Assembly (NCBI GenBank): GCA_965223255.1
Contig: CBDCWA010000003.1
Span: forward strand, 682,001 to 746,000
Length of the DNA stretch: 64,000 bases
Direction of reading: 5' to 3'
Source: CBDCWA01 sp965223255
GTDB lineage: Bacteria; Pseudomonadota; Alphaproteobacteria; Rhizobiales; Hyphomicrobiaceae
Position numbers and translations under genes: made by a program. The number at the start of each line of letters is the position of its first letter. Position 1 is the first letter of the stretch. Under the pieces are notes generated by a model, which worked only from the letters and a program-made list of their open reading frames with translations, did no database searches and was not told the origin of the DNA. Shown one piece after another: positions 27,048-35,616 of the stretch.

Positions 27048-27863
27048 ATGCGTTTGGTTTCATACAACATTCTTGAGGGTCTTCAACCGATGGCTCCCGT
27101 GGCCATGGAGCGCCGCGCAATTGATCGTGATCGCGCCGCGAAGATACGAAGGGTAATCACAGACCTCGATCCTGATTTTTTGGTACTCAACGAGGCACTC
27201 TTTTGCCGCCAATACGCTGGTAAAGCAATTGACTATGGTGACCTGTTTGGTTTTCCACACCAGAGCGCATCGCTGTATGACGATGCGTGGGGGAATGCCA
27301 TTCTAAGCCATCATCCCATTATAAAATCTCGAGAAATGAGAATCTATAATCGTGGCGGCGTCATCGCTGAGATCGATAGTTCAGCAGGCCGGTTGACCAT
27401 CGCCTCCTATCATCCTCATCCCAGGCGTTACCCTGAAAACAAAGCGCAAGACTTTGAGAATCTGGTCGCTGACGTGATGGGCCCACTGATTGTTTGTGGT
27501 GACCTTAATTGCATCAGCCCAGAGGACCATTATGACCGCAACGGACTAATTGCTGCCTTTCGCGCATTTTCCTCGACTCCAGAAGCTTCAGTAGATCTCT
27601 TTATTGAGAGCGGTAAGCTCGTATTTGGTGCACTTAATAAGTTGGGGTTAAGGGACGCCATCCCTCGTAACGGCAGACGGTATTCTATGCCAACCGATCT
27701 CATCAACACTGATAAGAGCTCAGCTATTCGCATCGACCACGTGTTGGCGAACGACGGGATTCAAATTGTCGGTGGCGAGGTATTCCACAGCAGGGATACC
27801 AACCAGGCCAGCGATCATCATCCTGTCATATTGGATTTTCGAATAAAGCCCCCTTCACCGTAA
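27048..27863 (+). CDS. endonuclease/exonuclease/phosphatase (EEP) family hydrolase
   Basis: 271 residues with the EEP metal-dependent hydrolase motifs: RLVSYNIL (Asn), LNEAL (Glu metal ligand), ASYHPHP, CGDLNCIS (GDxN), RIDHVLAND and the C-terminal SDHHPV with the catalytic His. The family cleaves phosphodiester or phosphomonoester bonds in DNA, RNA, phosphoinositides or other substrates. No signal peptide. The ATG at 27048 has a poor ribosome-binding site. The gene is divergent from the membrane protein with a TIR-like domain; the close head-to-head layout suggests shared control and perhaps shared work (inference). Confidence 0.85.
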   Translation: MRLVSYNILEGLQPMAPVAMERRAIDRDRAAKIRRVITDLDPDFLVLNEALFCRQYAGKAIDYGDLFGFPHQSASLYDDAWGNAILSHHPIIKSREMRIYNRGGVIAEIDSSAGRLTIASYHPHPRRYPENKAQDFENLVADVMGPLIVCGDLNCISPEDHYDRNGLIAAFRAFSSTPEASVDLFIESGKLVFGALNKLGLRDAIPRNGRRYSMPTDLINTDKSSAIRIDHVLANDGIQIVGGEVFHSRDTNQASDHHPVILDFRIKPPSP

Positions 27864-27899
27864 TTTTTCTCACTCCTGACCATAAGGTTCTCCATTCGA

Positions 27900-28274
27900 T
27901 CAGGCGCCGAAAGCTAGCTCGTCGTCCGGTCTACAAGCTCTACGTTTACGCCTACGCGCTACAATCAATGCCCGCTGCTGGCCCTTCACTGACGTCAACT
28001 CAGCGCTCGATAACTTCAGCTCATGAGGGTCAATGCGGTCAAGGGATTGCCAGACTACAATCGGCATCTGGTGGCCCGCAGGGATAAATCCGCGATCTTC
28101 GTCTTCGGTCCAATAGGGTGCGATTGGGGAATGCCTGTGACCATCCTGGACAGACTGCCGCAAGGGAATATTCAATACTAAGATTCTAATCATCTCAAAA
28201 GAGTAGCCACCGTGCTGCTGGTTTTTTGTATAGCCCGAAAACCAATTCACCAACCATCGTATGAGATCGATCAT
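27900..28274 (-). CDS. doubtful small gene, unknown function
   Basis: A 124-codon frame with ATG start but no ribosome-binding site. Composition is plausible in the middle (HSPIAPYWTEDEDRGFIPAGHQMPIVVWQSL) but the end is a run of Arg/Lys (VARRRKRRACR). No family is recognised. It fills an otherwise empty 579-base gap and could be real or chance. Confidence 0.3.
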   Translation of the reverse strand: MIDLIRWLVNWFSGYTKNQQHGGYSFEMIRILVLNIPLRQSVQDGHRHSPIAPYWTEDEDRGFIPAGHQMPIVVWQSLDRIDPHELKLSSAELTSVKGQQRALIVARRRKRRACRPDDELAFGA

Positions 28275-28442
28275 TGGGTTGTCTCAGCTGATGCAGGTCG
28301 GTGCCGTTAATCCCCAGTGTTCGAAACATTGAGATGAATTTTATATCGTAGAATATATATTTGATATTAGTCAGGTCTTAATCTCTGACCATAGCCTAGC
28401 ATGATCAGTAACATCTGCCGGATGCAATGTGCAGGAGGTGCC

Positions 28443-30167
28443 ATGATAGAGACCCAGACGCCAGCCATTCCTTCTCGCATACAGGTACTTGTCGTTGGTA
28501 GCGGCCCTGTGGGATTAGCATTGGCTGGCGATCTTGGCCGACGCGGCGTCTCTTGCCTGGTAGTCGAACAGTCCGATGGATCGGTGATCCAGCCAAAGAT
28601 GGATATGGTTGGAGTGCGGACGATGGAATTCTGCCGGCGCTGGGGTTTGCTCGATGCCGTGCGGAATGCACCTTACCCGCTGGACTACCGGCAGGATTAT
28701 ATCTGGGGGGTGAGTGTTACCGGGTATGAATTCGGACGCGAGCGGTTTGCAGCGCGCGGGGTGGAGCAGTCGGCGCCGGGAAGCCCACAAAAGCGTGAGC
28801 GTGTACCGCAGAACATGTTCGATCCGATCCTCTTTGATTTTGCGCAGGCCCAGCCATCGGTCACTATCCGCCACCTGTGCCGGTGCGTTTCTTTCGAGGA
28901 CGGAGGCGATAAGGTCACGGTGACAGTCAAGGATCTCGTCTCTAGCGAACTTCGGGCGGTGGAGGCCGACTATCTCGTCGGCTGCGACGGCGGCGGCAGC
29001 ACTGTTCGCGCGCAACTCGGCGTGACGCTGTCGGGGGACCCGGCGTTAACCTACACAACGAACATCATTTTCCGGAGCGCCAAACTCAAAACTTTACACA
29101 ATAAAGGCGAGTTCTACAGGTTCATCGCGTTTGACGAAAACGGCATGTGGGGCACTATCGTGGCTATCGACGGGCGCGACAATTACCGCGTTTCAATCGT
29201 CGGCACCAGCGAACCGCGCCTTTATTCCGAAGAGGAGCTGGCGCTGTTCATCCGCAAGATCGTCGGCGTAGACTTTGAATTCGAAATCGTCTCCGTCATG
29301 CCATGGATACGACGACTGATGGTCGCTGACAGTTACGCCAAGGGACGGGTCTATCTGTGTGGCGATGCAGTCCACATGTTCTCGCCAACCGGTGGGTTCG
29401 GCATGAACACTGGCATTCAGGACGCCGTCGATCTTGCCTGGAAACTTGACGCTGAATTGAAAGGCTGGGCAGGGCCGCATTTGCTCGAGACCTACGAAAT
29501 CGAACGCCGTCCCATCGGCATTCGGAACATCACCGAAGCGGGCGGCAATCTCGATCGTATGGTAAAATCCAAGCCGCCTCCGCAAGCCTTCCAACCTGGC
29601 GCTGAAGGAGATGTAGCGCGTGCGGAATTTGGCCGCAGCTACACCAACGCTATGCGCCGGGAATGGTTCACGACTGGCATTCATCTTGGGTATCGCTACG
29701 AACACTCACCTGCGATAGTACCCGACGGCACGCCCGAGCCATCCGACGACCCGGCCATATACGTCGAAACGACGCGACCGGGCCACCGTGCGCCACATGT
29801 TTGGCTCACGACAGATGGCAGGTCGACCCTAGATCTGTTCGGTGCCGGTTTCCTACTGATGCGCCTTGGCGACGACTCGCCTGACGTAGATGATTTTCTT
29901 GCCGCCGCAAAAGCACGCGGCCTACCTGTTGATGTCTTCCAAAGCAGTCAACCTGATCTTGTTCATGTCTACGAGAAGAAACTCGTTTTGGTGCGGCCAG
30001 ACGATCACGTCGCCTGGCGCGGCGATACCTTGCCATTCGATCTACTCGATCTCGTTGACACGGTGCGCGGCTGTAAGCCACCCGGCGACATTCCTTACCC
30101 AAAAGTCGGCTTTGGACAACGCAATGTTTTCATTCCCGCACCGGCTCGGGAACGAGCAAAAGAGTGA
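28443..30167 (+). CDS. FAD-dependent aromatic hydroxylase (PheA/TfdB/MhpA-like monooxygenase)
   Basis: 574 residues of the class A flavoprotein monooxygenases. Seen: the FAD Rossmann motif VLVVGSGPVGLALAGDLGRRG at the N-terminus, the D-G motif in LVGCDGGGSTVR, and GRVYLCGDAVHMFSPTGGFGMNTGIQDAVDLAWKL that binds the FAD ribityl chain. A C-terminal thioredoxin-like domain (about 440-570) is typical of the phenol hydroxylase branch. AGGAGG five bases before the ATG at 28443 is a near-perfect ribosome-binding site and decides the start. The bicupin gene follows directly, so it probably hydroxylates an aromatic acid to give the ring-cleavage substrate. Confidence 0.92.
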   Translation: MIETQTPAIPSRIQVLVVGSGPVGLALAGDLGRRGVSCLVVEQSDGSVIQPKMDMVGVRTMEFCRRWGLLDAVRNAPYPLDYRQDYIWGVSVTGYEFGRERFAARGVEQSAPGSPQKRERVPQNMFDPILFDFAQAQPSVTIRHLCRCVSFEDGGDKVTVTVKDLVSSELRAVEADYLVGCDGGGSTVRAQLGVTLSGDPALTYTTNIIFRSAKLKTLHNKGEFYRFIAFDENGMWGTIVAIDGRDNYRVSIVGTSEPRLYSEEELALFIRKIVGVDFEFEIVSVMPWIRRLMVADSYAKGRVYLCGDAVHMFSPTGGFGMNTGIQDAVDLAWKLDAELKGWAGPHLLETYEIERRPIGIRNITEAGGNLDRMVKSKPPPQAFQPGAEGDVARAEFGRSYTNAMRREWFTTGIHLGYRYEHSPAIVPDGTPEPSDDPAIYVETTRPGHRAPHVWLTTDGRSTLDLFGAGFLLMRLGDDSPDVDDFLAAAKARGLPVDVFQSSQPDLVHVYEKKLVLVRPDDHVAWRGDTLPFDLLDLVDTVRGCKPPGDIPYPKVGFGQRNVFIPAPARERAKE

Positions 30168-30196
30168 TCCCTTTGAGCTATACCACGAGGCCTGTG

Positions 30197-31207
30197 ATGA
30201 AAGACGATATTGCCGAGGACCTGCTGAATGCAGCTGACCTAGAAGATTATTACAACAAACTTATCCCTGTGGGCATGGGTGCCGGTTGGCACAAACCTGA
30301 ACCATCTATGTATCCGGTTCCGAAAAAGGAATTCATACCTGCCCATTGGCGGTACGAACACGCCCGCGCAGGCCTAGACGGTGCAGCCCGCCTCGTCGGT
30401 ATGGAATATGCCGAACGCCGCAATCTCATCCTACATAATCCGATTCTTGGCAATAATTATGCGACCGCACGCACAATCGTAGGTGCCTATCAGATGATCA
30501 AGGGCCACGAAGTTGCGCGCAGCCACCGCCACACTGCAAACGCAATGCGTTTCATTCTCGAGGCTGGGCCGAAGGCCTATACGGTCGTCGAAGGTAAGAA
30601 GGTGCCAATGCGGCCGGGCGATGTCCTATTAACTCCGAATTGGGCCTGGCATGGCCACAGCAATGACGGACCCGAAAACGCCTACTGGATCGATTTTCTC
30701 GACGCGCCTCTCACCCATGTTTTGGGGCCGATGTTTTTCGAGCAATATCACGGTGAATTCGTGCAAGAGGCCACGGAGATCGCTGACGATTCTCCGTTTC
30801 GCTTTCCATTTTCCGTTTGGGGACCCAAGGCTGTAGCAGCATCCGAAGTCCTGCCTGGAATGCAGGAAATCTTAATTGGCCCGCCATTACTCGATACTTT
30901 GCGGCTGAAATGGCGGCGCTTCACCGGAGGCGCGCAGGTGAGCGAATTCGAGACGACCGCCAATTGTTGTTATGCCGTGCAACAAGGCGCTGGCTGCGTA
31001 GAATGCGACGGGCAAAAGTTCGACTGGGCGCGCGGCGACGTATTCGTTATTCCCTCATGGCACCAGGCGCAGTGGCAAGCAAGCGAGGAAAGCTTCCTTC
31101 TGCGCATATCTGACGAGACCCTGCTTGAAAAAATCAACTGGCTGCATTCTACGGCGCCGGGCTCCCAGATGCAAAACGCCAAGAACTGGGGCCAGGGAAG
31201 CTTCTAG
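30197..31207 (+). CDS. bicupin ring-cleavage dioxygenase, gentisate 1,2-dioxygenase-like
   Basis: 336 residues with two cupin barrels. The first holds HRHTANAMRFILEAGPKAYTVV and LTPNWAWHGHSNDG, the Fe(II)-binding His pattern of gentisate 1,2-dioxygenases; the second (about 230-315, GDVFVIPSWHQAQW) lacks most ligands, as usual. The family opens gentisate or 1-hydroxy-2-naphthoate/salicylate-type rings. ATG at 30197 with GAGG six bases upstream; an alternative GTG at 30164 overlaps the stop of the hydroxylase gene. Placed directly after the FAD hydroxylase, it probably cleaves that enzyme's product. Confidence 0.87.
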   Translation: MKDDIAEDLLNAADLEDYYNKLIPVGMGAGWHKPEPSMYPVPKKEFIPAHWRYEHARAGLDGAARLVGMEYAERRNLILHNPILGNNYATARTIVGAYQMIKGHEVARSHRHTANAMRFILEAGPKAYTVVEGKKVPMRPGDVLLTPNWAWHGHSNDGPENAYWIDFLDAPLTHVLGPMFFEQYHGEFVQEATEIADDSPFRFPFSVWGPKAVAASEVLPGMQEILIGPPLLDTLRLKWRRFTGGAQVSEFETTANCCYAVQQGAGCVECDGQKFDWARGDVFVIPSWHQAQWQASEESFLLRISDETLLEKINWLHSTAPGSQMQNAKNWGQGSF

Positions 31208-31506
31208 TCCTGCCATGGCGGGAGCACTGGGCGTCAAGATATTGCACTTTTGAGCGTCAACCCACATCTGCAAAATACTTCGGAAGATTCGAATTATCGT
31301 CCCGAAACAATCGCGATACAATCTTGATTGGGCAGCAATCGTCAAGCTCCGGTATCTAACGCTGAAGACCTATCCCATTGGGACCCGCCACACGCTGTAC
31401 CGATGGCGGCACATAAACTAACATTCGATTTGCGTAAGTTAGATTTGCTCCTCGAGGGCATCGCCATTGGGGCGCCAACTCGGCTTTATGATCGAAGGAA
31501 TTTGAA

Positions 31507-33117
31507 ATGATCTCAACGACTATGCCCGCACATGAGTTCGACTTCGAGAAGTTTCGGCTCCGCAGCTTTGTGAGAACCCTTCTTGAAATAGACGAGGCCG
31601 AGGTAAGAGATGAAGCCGTACCGCTTACCCAGTTGAGTTCGATAATAGAGGGTACTCCCAAGGCGGTATTGTTCCAGCAGGTAGGGCCCGAGAAAGTTGA
31701 AATGATCGCAAAGGCCGCGGCCAGCAGAAAGCGGCTCATTGCTGCATACCAATCTTCACCCGACAGAATCTATGACGACTTCCTTAGTCGTTTTGCGGAC
31801 CCAAAGACCTCGATTGAAATCCCCTCCGACGAAGCACCGGTCCATGCAATAAAGATCATCGGCAAGGACGTGGATTTGACGAAGTTGCCCTTTCATCCCC
31901 AGCATGAATTTGACGGTAGCTGCTACATCAGTTCCGGGATCGATTATGTGCGGGATCCTGAAACCGGCCGTATCAATGTCGGCAGTCGACGCCTCTCGTT
32001 GCGCAACCGTTACGAAGCTGGCACCAACGTCACCGCTCCGTCCGACCTTAAACGGATACTGCAGGGGTGTGCGAGCCGCAAGGAAAGGCTCCCTATTGCG
32101 TTCACGATAGGCGCGCATCCGTTGGATTTAGTGGCCGCGACAACCCGCCTGCAGGGCGACGAACATAACATGCTATCCACTGTCAGAGGCGAGCCGGCTC
32201 CTATGGTAAAGTGTCTGACCGCCGACATCCTCGTGCCGGCCGATGCTGAGGTCGTGATTGAAGGTTATCTCGACGAGCGAGGTTATTTCGAGCCGGAAGG
32301 ACCGTTCGGGGAGTACATGGGCTATTACGGGGCGATCCACATGGATCCCGTCTTCGTTTGCACGGCCATCACGATGCGGTCTGATCCCATGTATCAAACG
32401 TTGCAACACGGCTCGGCATTCGTATTGGACCAGACCGATTCCGTGAATATTCAAGCACTACGCACCGAAGCAACAGCAATGAAAATTTTGAAGGACGTGT
32501 GTCGGGAACCGGTGGCCGTGAGTTCGCGCCCCTTATCCGGCGGTTCATCGGGCCTTCGCATATCTCTCAAGCAACACCGCCGCGGCGAAGGACGTAATGC
32601 GATGCTGGCGATCTTCGCTGCCATTCACAGGATAAAGCACATCATGGTGTTCGATGAAGACATCGACATCACCGACGACCGCCAGGTCGAATGGGGGCTC
32701 GGTACGCGGTTTCAGGGTGACCAGGACCTAATCATTTTGGGTGGCATGATGGGCATGACAATGGACCCATCCTTGCAAGGACGGTCTACCGGGGCCAAGG
32801 TCGGATTCGATTGCACACGTCCCTACGGTCGAACAAGTGATATCGTCTACACAAGAGCGGCAGCGAAATCATTTGACGGGCCCGCTCGGTTCCAGAGCGT
32901 CGAGCAGGCGCTGGAAGCTGGTCCAATGTTCTATTCGCATATTGTCGAAGCAGTTGGGAGCACAGATGGCCGCGAGGTTGCGTGTGAACTTGACAGGCTG
33001 AGACAGGAAGGAAAGCTTGGCCGGGACAGCGACGGCCAATATCACCTCACCAAAGGGGAACCGGGCCTTACGGCTATCGTCGGAGAGCTTTACCATGACC
33101 CAAACGAAGGAACATAA
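31507..33117 (+). CDS. UbiD family prenylated-FMN-dependent decarboxylase
   Basis: 536 residues, longer than UbiD itself but within the family. These enzymes reversibly decarboxylate aromatic or unsaturated acids using prenylated FMN. The catalytic E-R-E set appears as Arg in INVGSRRLS (about 161-162) and Glu264 and Glu269 in FEPEGPFGEYMGYYG; MMGMTMDPS near residue 415 is also typical. AAGGA lies seven bases before the ATG. No ubiX-type prenyltransferase for the cofactor is in the window. The neighbouring FAD hydroxylase and bicupin suggest the substrate is an aromatic carboxylic acid. Confidence 0.93.
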   Translation: MISTTMPAHEFDFEKFRLRSFVRTLLEIDEAEVRDEAVPLTQLSSIIEGTPKAVLFQQVGPEKVEMIAKAAASRKRLIAAYQSSPDRIYDDFLSRFADPKTSIEIPSDEAPVHAIKIIGKDVDLTKLPFHPQHEFDGSCYISSGIDYVRDPETGRINVGSRRLSLRNRYEAGTNVTAPSDLKRILQGCASRKERLPIAFTIGAHPLDLVAATTRLQGDEHNMLSTVRGEPAPMVKCLTADILVPADAEVVIEGYLDERGYFEPEGPFGEYMGYYGAIHMDPVFVCTAITMRSDPMYQTLQHGSAFVLDQTDSVNIQALRTEATAMKILKDVCREPVAVSSRPLSGGSSGLRISLKQHRRGEGRNAMLAIFAAIHRIKHIMVFDEDIDITDDRQVEWGLGTRFQGDQDLIILGGMMGMTMDPSLQGRSTGAKVGFDCTRPYGRTSDIVYTRAAAKSFDGPARFQSVEQALEAGPMFYSHIVEAVGSTDGREVACELDRLRQEGKLGRDSDGQYHLTKGEPGLTAIVGELYHDPNEGT

Positions 33118-33160
33118 GATTCCAAATCAGGGCCAATGCATTGCGTCGTGGTAATATCGT

Positions 33161-33370
33161 TTGTACTCACCAATGAACCCGCTTGGCAGTCGCGCCGTGG
33201 GAGAGGGCGGGACCACACTGGCAATTGGGATCGTCATTAATGCCATCGTCGATGCACTTGCTGTCTACACCATCGAACATATCGAGATGCTTGCGATGGC
33301 TCCGAACGTGTTGCGCGCCACTGAGGACGTGCAGTCCTATTTGGCGGCAACGAGAAAGAAGGTCTCGTGA
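33161..33370 (+). pseudogene. C-terminal remnant of an XDH/CoxL-type molybdopterin-binding subunit
   Basis: 69 codons reading MNPLGSRAVGEGGTTLAIGIVINAIVDAL then ... IEHIEMLAMAPNVLRA, the very conserved last segment (NPLG.KGVGE.GT) of xanthine dehydrogenase / CO dehydrogenase large subunits. The first 700 or so residues are missing and a stop lies three codons upstream (33152). The TGA end overlaps the ATG of the enoyl-CoA hydratase gene, so the tail may still be translated from the TTG and couple to it, but it cannot bind the cofactor alone. Confidence 0.78.
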
Positions 33371-34095
33371 TGAGCAAAAATATTCTGGTTCAAGAAGACG
33401 AACAGATCCTCAGGATTATTATAAACCGGCCTGACGACGGCAATATCATGTCTGATGATATGGCGCTTGAACTGACGAGGCTTCTCGAAGGCTCCGGTAA
33501 ATTTCGGCTAGTCGTACTGCGTGGTGCTGGAAATGACTTCTGCATCGGGCGAGCCTCCATGGGCGCACGCAAAGGCGGCCAGCCGGAAGCGTTGGACCGA
33601 CGTGAGCAAAGCGATGTCGTCTTCAACTGCTATGGCTCGTTCCGCCGTGCACCGGTTCCGGTCATCGGTGTTGTCCAGGGCCGGGCGTTCGGGTTCGGGT
33701 GCTCGATGGCGGCACTTTGCGACGTCACGCTGGCCGGTGATGAGGCGACGTTCCAAATCCCTGAAATGGGCCATCGGATAATGCCGACAATGGTGATGTC
33801 CTCATTGGTCGACCGAGTCGACCGCAAGGCGCTGAGCTATATGGTCTACTCCACTGCCGTTGTTGGCGCCAAGCGCGCACTGACGTTTGGAATTGTGAGC
33901 GAGGTTGTGCCGCAAGCAACATTGGACGCTCGTCTTGATGAGCTCTGCGCAATGATGCTAGCCGCGCCTGCACCGGCCACTGAGGGCGTCAAGGACTACT
34001 TGCGCACGGCCTATGGCATGGACGTCCCCGGTGCAGTCGACTATGCGCGCAATATTCACGCGACCGTCAACTCTTCGAGCAGAATGCGCAAGTAA
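33370..34095 (+). CDS. enoyl-CoA hydratase/isomerase (crotonase) family protein
   Basis: 241 residues of the crotonase fold: LVVLRGAGNDFCIGRA, the oxyanion-hole Gly in VVQGRAFGFGCSMAALCDVTLAGDEATF, and a C-terminal helix. The catalytic Glu of true hydratases (position after the second oxyanion hole) appears as the Glu of IPEMGHRIMP, so hydratase, isomerase or dehalogenase chemistry is possible. GAAGG lies seven bases before ATG 33370. It overlaps the XDH-type remnant by one base (TGATG) and belongs to the same rightward run as UbiD. Confidence 0.88.
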   Translation: MSKNILVQEDEQILRIIINRPDDGNIMSDDMALELTRLLEGSGKFRLVVLRGAGNDFCIGRASMGARKGGQPEALDRREQSDVVFNCYGSFRRAPVPVIGVVQGRAFGFGCSMAALCDVTLAGDEATFQIPEMGHRIMPTMVMSSLVDRVDRKALSYMVYSTAVVGAKRALTFGIVSEVVPQATLDARLDELCAMMLAAPAPATEGVKDYLRTAYGMDVPGAVDYARNIHATVNSSSRMRK

Positions 34096-35135
34096 GAGAG
34101 CGCGCTAAGCATTAACGCCCTAAATGAAGTGGGAGGAGGCGTGGCCTTCCTTTGCAGTGGTCCTTAGCATTGATCTAGCCCCCAAACTTGGACAATACAC
34201 ATATGTGTCAGGACGCCTTTGGCCCTTACCAGACAACGGGACGGCGCAATATAATGTCTGCAAATGAGGGTGAAGCAGTCACTGAACCATTGGCCCACGA
34301 CCACCTCAAGGCCATCCGCAAAGTCGGCCTAACACTGAGTTATGGCCACTAACGCGAGGGAAGCGGAACATTCGGCCATCTCAACTCCCTACTAGATACA
34401 ACTCTTAGATCCATGGCCGCAAAAAGCAATTTGTGAGGGTTGCGAGCCCCCGCAACCAATGATTTCCCTTAAAACACGAATAATTAGGGCGAAACGGCAA
34501 AAGCGGATTGATCCGAATTTTATGTTCGGGGTCGCGCTCGGGTCCCGATCGACGCAAAACGATTTACCGTCTGCCCGCTGTCGCACCTATTGTCGTTGCC
34601 CAGCGTGCTAGGGCGGACAAGCTGCTAAACGATCACGGGATGCAGTCTGTTTGATGATAGCCGATCAAACCAAAATCTTCCGCCAACTCTACGAGACCTC
34701 CCGGCATTTGAACAAACTACGTTGACAAGAACTGTCATGACTCTCCAAGCCCACTTTCGTCTCTTAATCCCTCCATCAGCCTTTGGCAGATTGGGCAGCC
34801 GCCGCTTGCCGTACGCAATGTAGAGGAAGCTGCCCTCAGCCATATCCATGTTCATGTCTAAGGTGGGCGCGGAAGCACGGTCGCAATACCTTGATTAGCG
34901 GACATCAACAGGAGAGTGCAGTGTCACCCACTGAATGACGCAGGACCCCTGGGTGACGCAATGGCCCGATAGCGACCGTTGGTGTCCGACGTCATCGGCC
35001 ATCGGCGGACATAACAGCAACTAGATCTGGCGTCCGATCAAGATGCTCTCGATCATCTTCCAATTCGTGTCGAAATCAGCGGGTTGCCGATGAGCAAGCG
35101 TTAAAGGGCTTGACTGATAGCAACACATTTGAAAT
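34096..35135. other. long gene-poor stretch (about 1 kb)
   Basis: About 1,040 bases with only short frames on both strands and no recognisable domain. A hairpin GGTTGCG-(6)-CGCAACC lies at 34438-34457 and its right arm resembles the 3' end of some tRNAs. A partial copy of the dispersed repeat (GAGGGAAGCGGAACATTCG) is near 34357-34375. Two short leftward frames (34392-34586 and 34625-34855) look like chance. Confidence 0.45.
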
Positions 35136-35153
35136 GTAATGCTATAACATAAC
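35136..35153. promoter_or_regulatory. Zur box before merC-like gene
   Basis: GTAATGCTATAACATAAC is a near-perfect 18-base palindrome matching the alphaproteobacterial Zur operator pattern (GTNATGNTATNACATNAC). It ends 15 bases before the ATG at 35169, overlapping the likely promoter, so zinc-bound Zur should repress merC-cobW. A second box is at 36826-36843. Confidence 0.82.
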
Positions 35154-35168
35154 GATCAGGCTCAAATC

Positions 35169-35573
35169 ATGGACGTACTATCGAGACATACGCCTTCGTT
35201 GGACAAACTTGCCGTATCGGCCTCGGCGATTTGTGCCATACACTGCCTCACTCTGCCGCTGCTGCTCAGCGTGTTTCCCGCGCTTGGAGCTACAATTTTC
35301 GGGCAAGAATCCTTCCACTTGTGGCTACTCTGGCTGGTCATTCCCGTCAGTATCGCCGCGCTCTTTTTAGGTTGCCGGGTGCACAAGGATTGGCTGGTTG
35401 CGCTTCTGGGTCTTACTGGCGTGACCGTATTGGTGATCGCAGCATTAATGGGCCATGATATCCTCGGCGAAATCGGCGAACGCATCGCAACACTTGTTGG
35501 CGCCGGTGCAATCGCTGCTGGACATTTGCACAACTACACACTCTGCCGCCGCGCACTTTGCGTCCACAAGTAG
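35169..35573 (+). CDS. MerC-domain membrane protein
   Basis: 134 residues with four membrane helices and the MerC signature: a Cys pair in helix 1, AICAIHCLTLPLLL (Cys22 and Cys26), and a Cys/His-rich C-terminus, HLHNYTLCRRALCVHK. MerC carries Hg(II) inward in mercury-resistance operons, but chromosomal MerC-domain proteins under Zur control are common in alphaproteobacteria and may bind or transport zinc. The Zur box lies 15 bases upstream; cobW-like follows 43 bases later. No merA, merR or merT is near, which argues against mercury. Confidence 0.88.
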   Translation: MDVLSRHTPSLDKLAVSASAICAIHCLTLPLLLSVFPALGATIFGQESFHLWLLWLVIPVSIAALFLGCRVHKDWLVALLGLTGVTVLVIAALMGHDILGEIGERIATLVGAGAIAAGHLHNYTLCRRALCVHK

Positions 35574-35616
35574 AAGCGACAAGTCACGGTCGTTCGCAAC
35601 ACAAGAGCGTAAGGCC

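Noticed and set aside
34625..34855. Leftward 76-codon frame in the gene-poor stretch
   Set aside because: Composition rich in Arg and Trp, no homology recognised, no ribosome-binding site; treated as chance.
35169..35573. Mercury-resistance operon suggested by MerC
   Set aside because: No merR, merT, merP or merA nearby, and a Zur box controls the gene; a zinc role is more likely.
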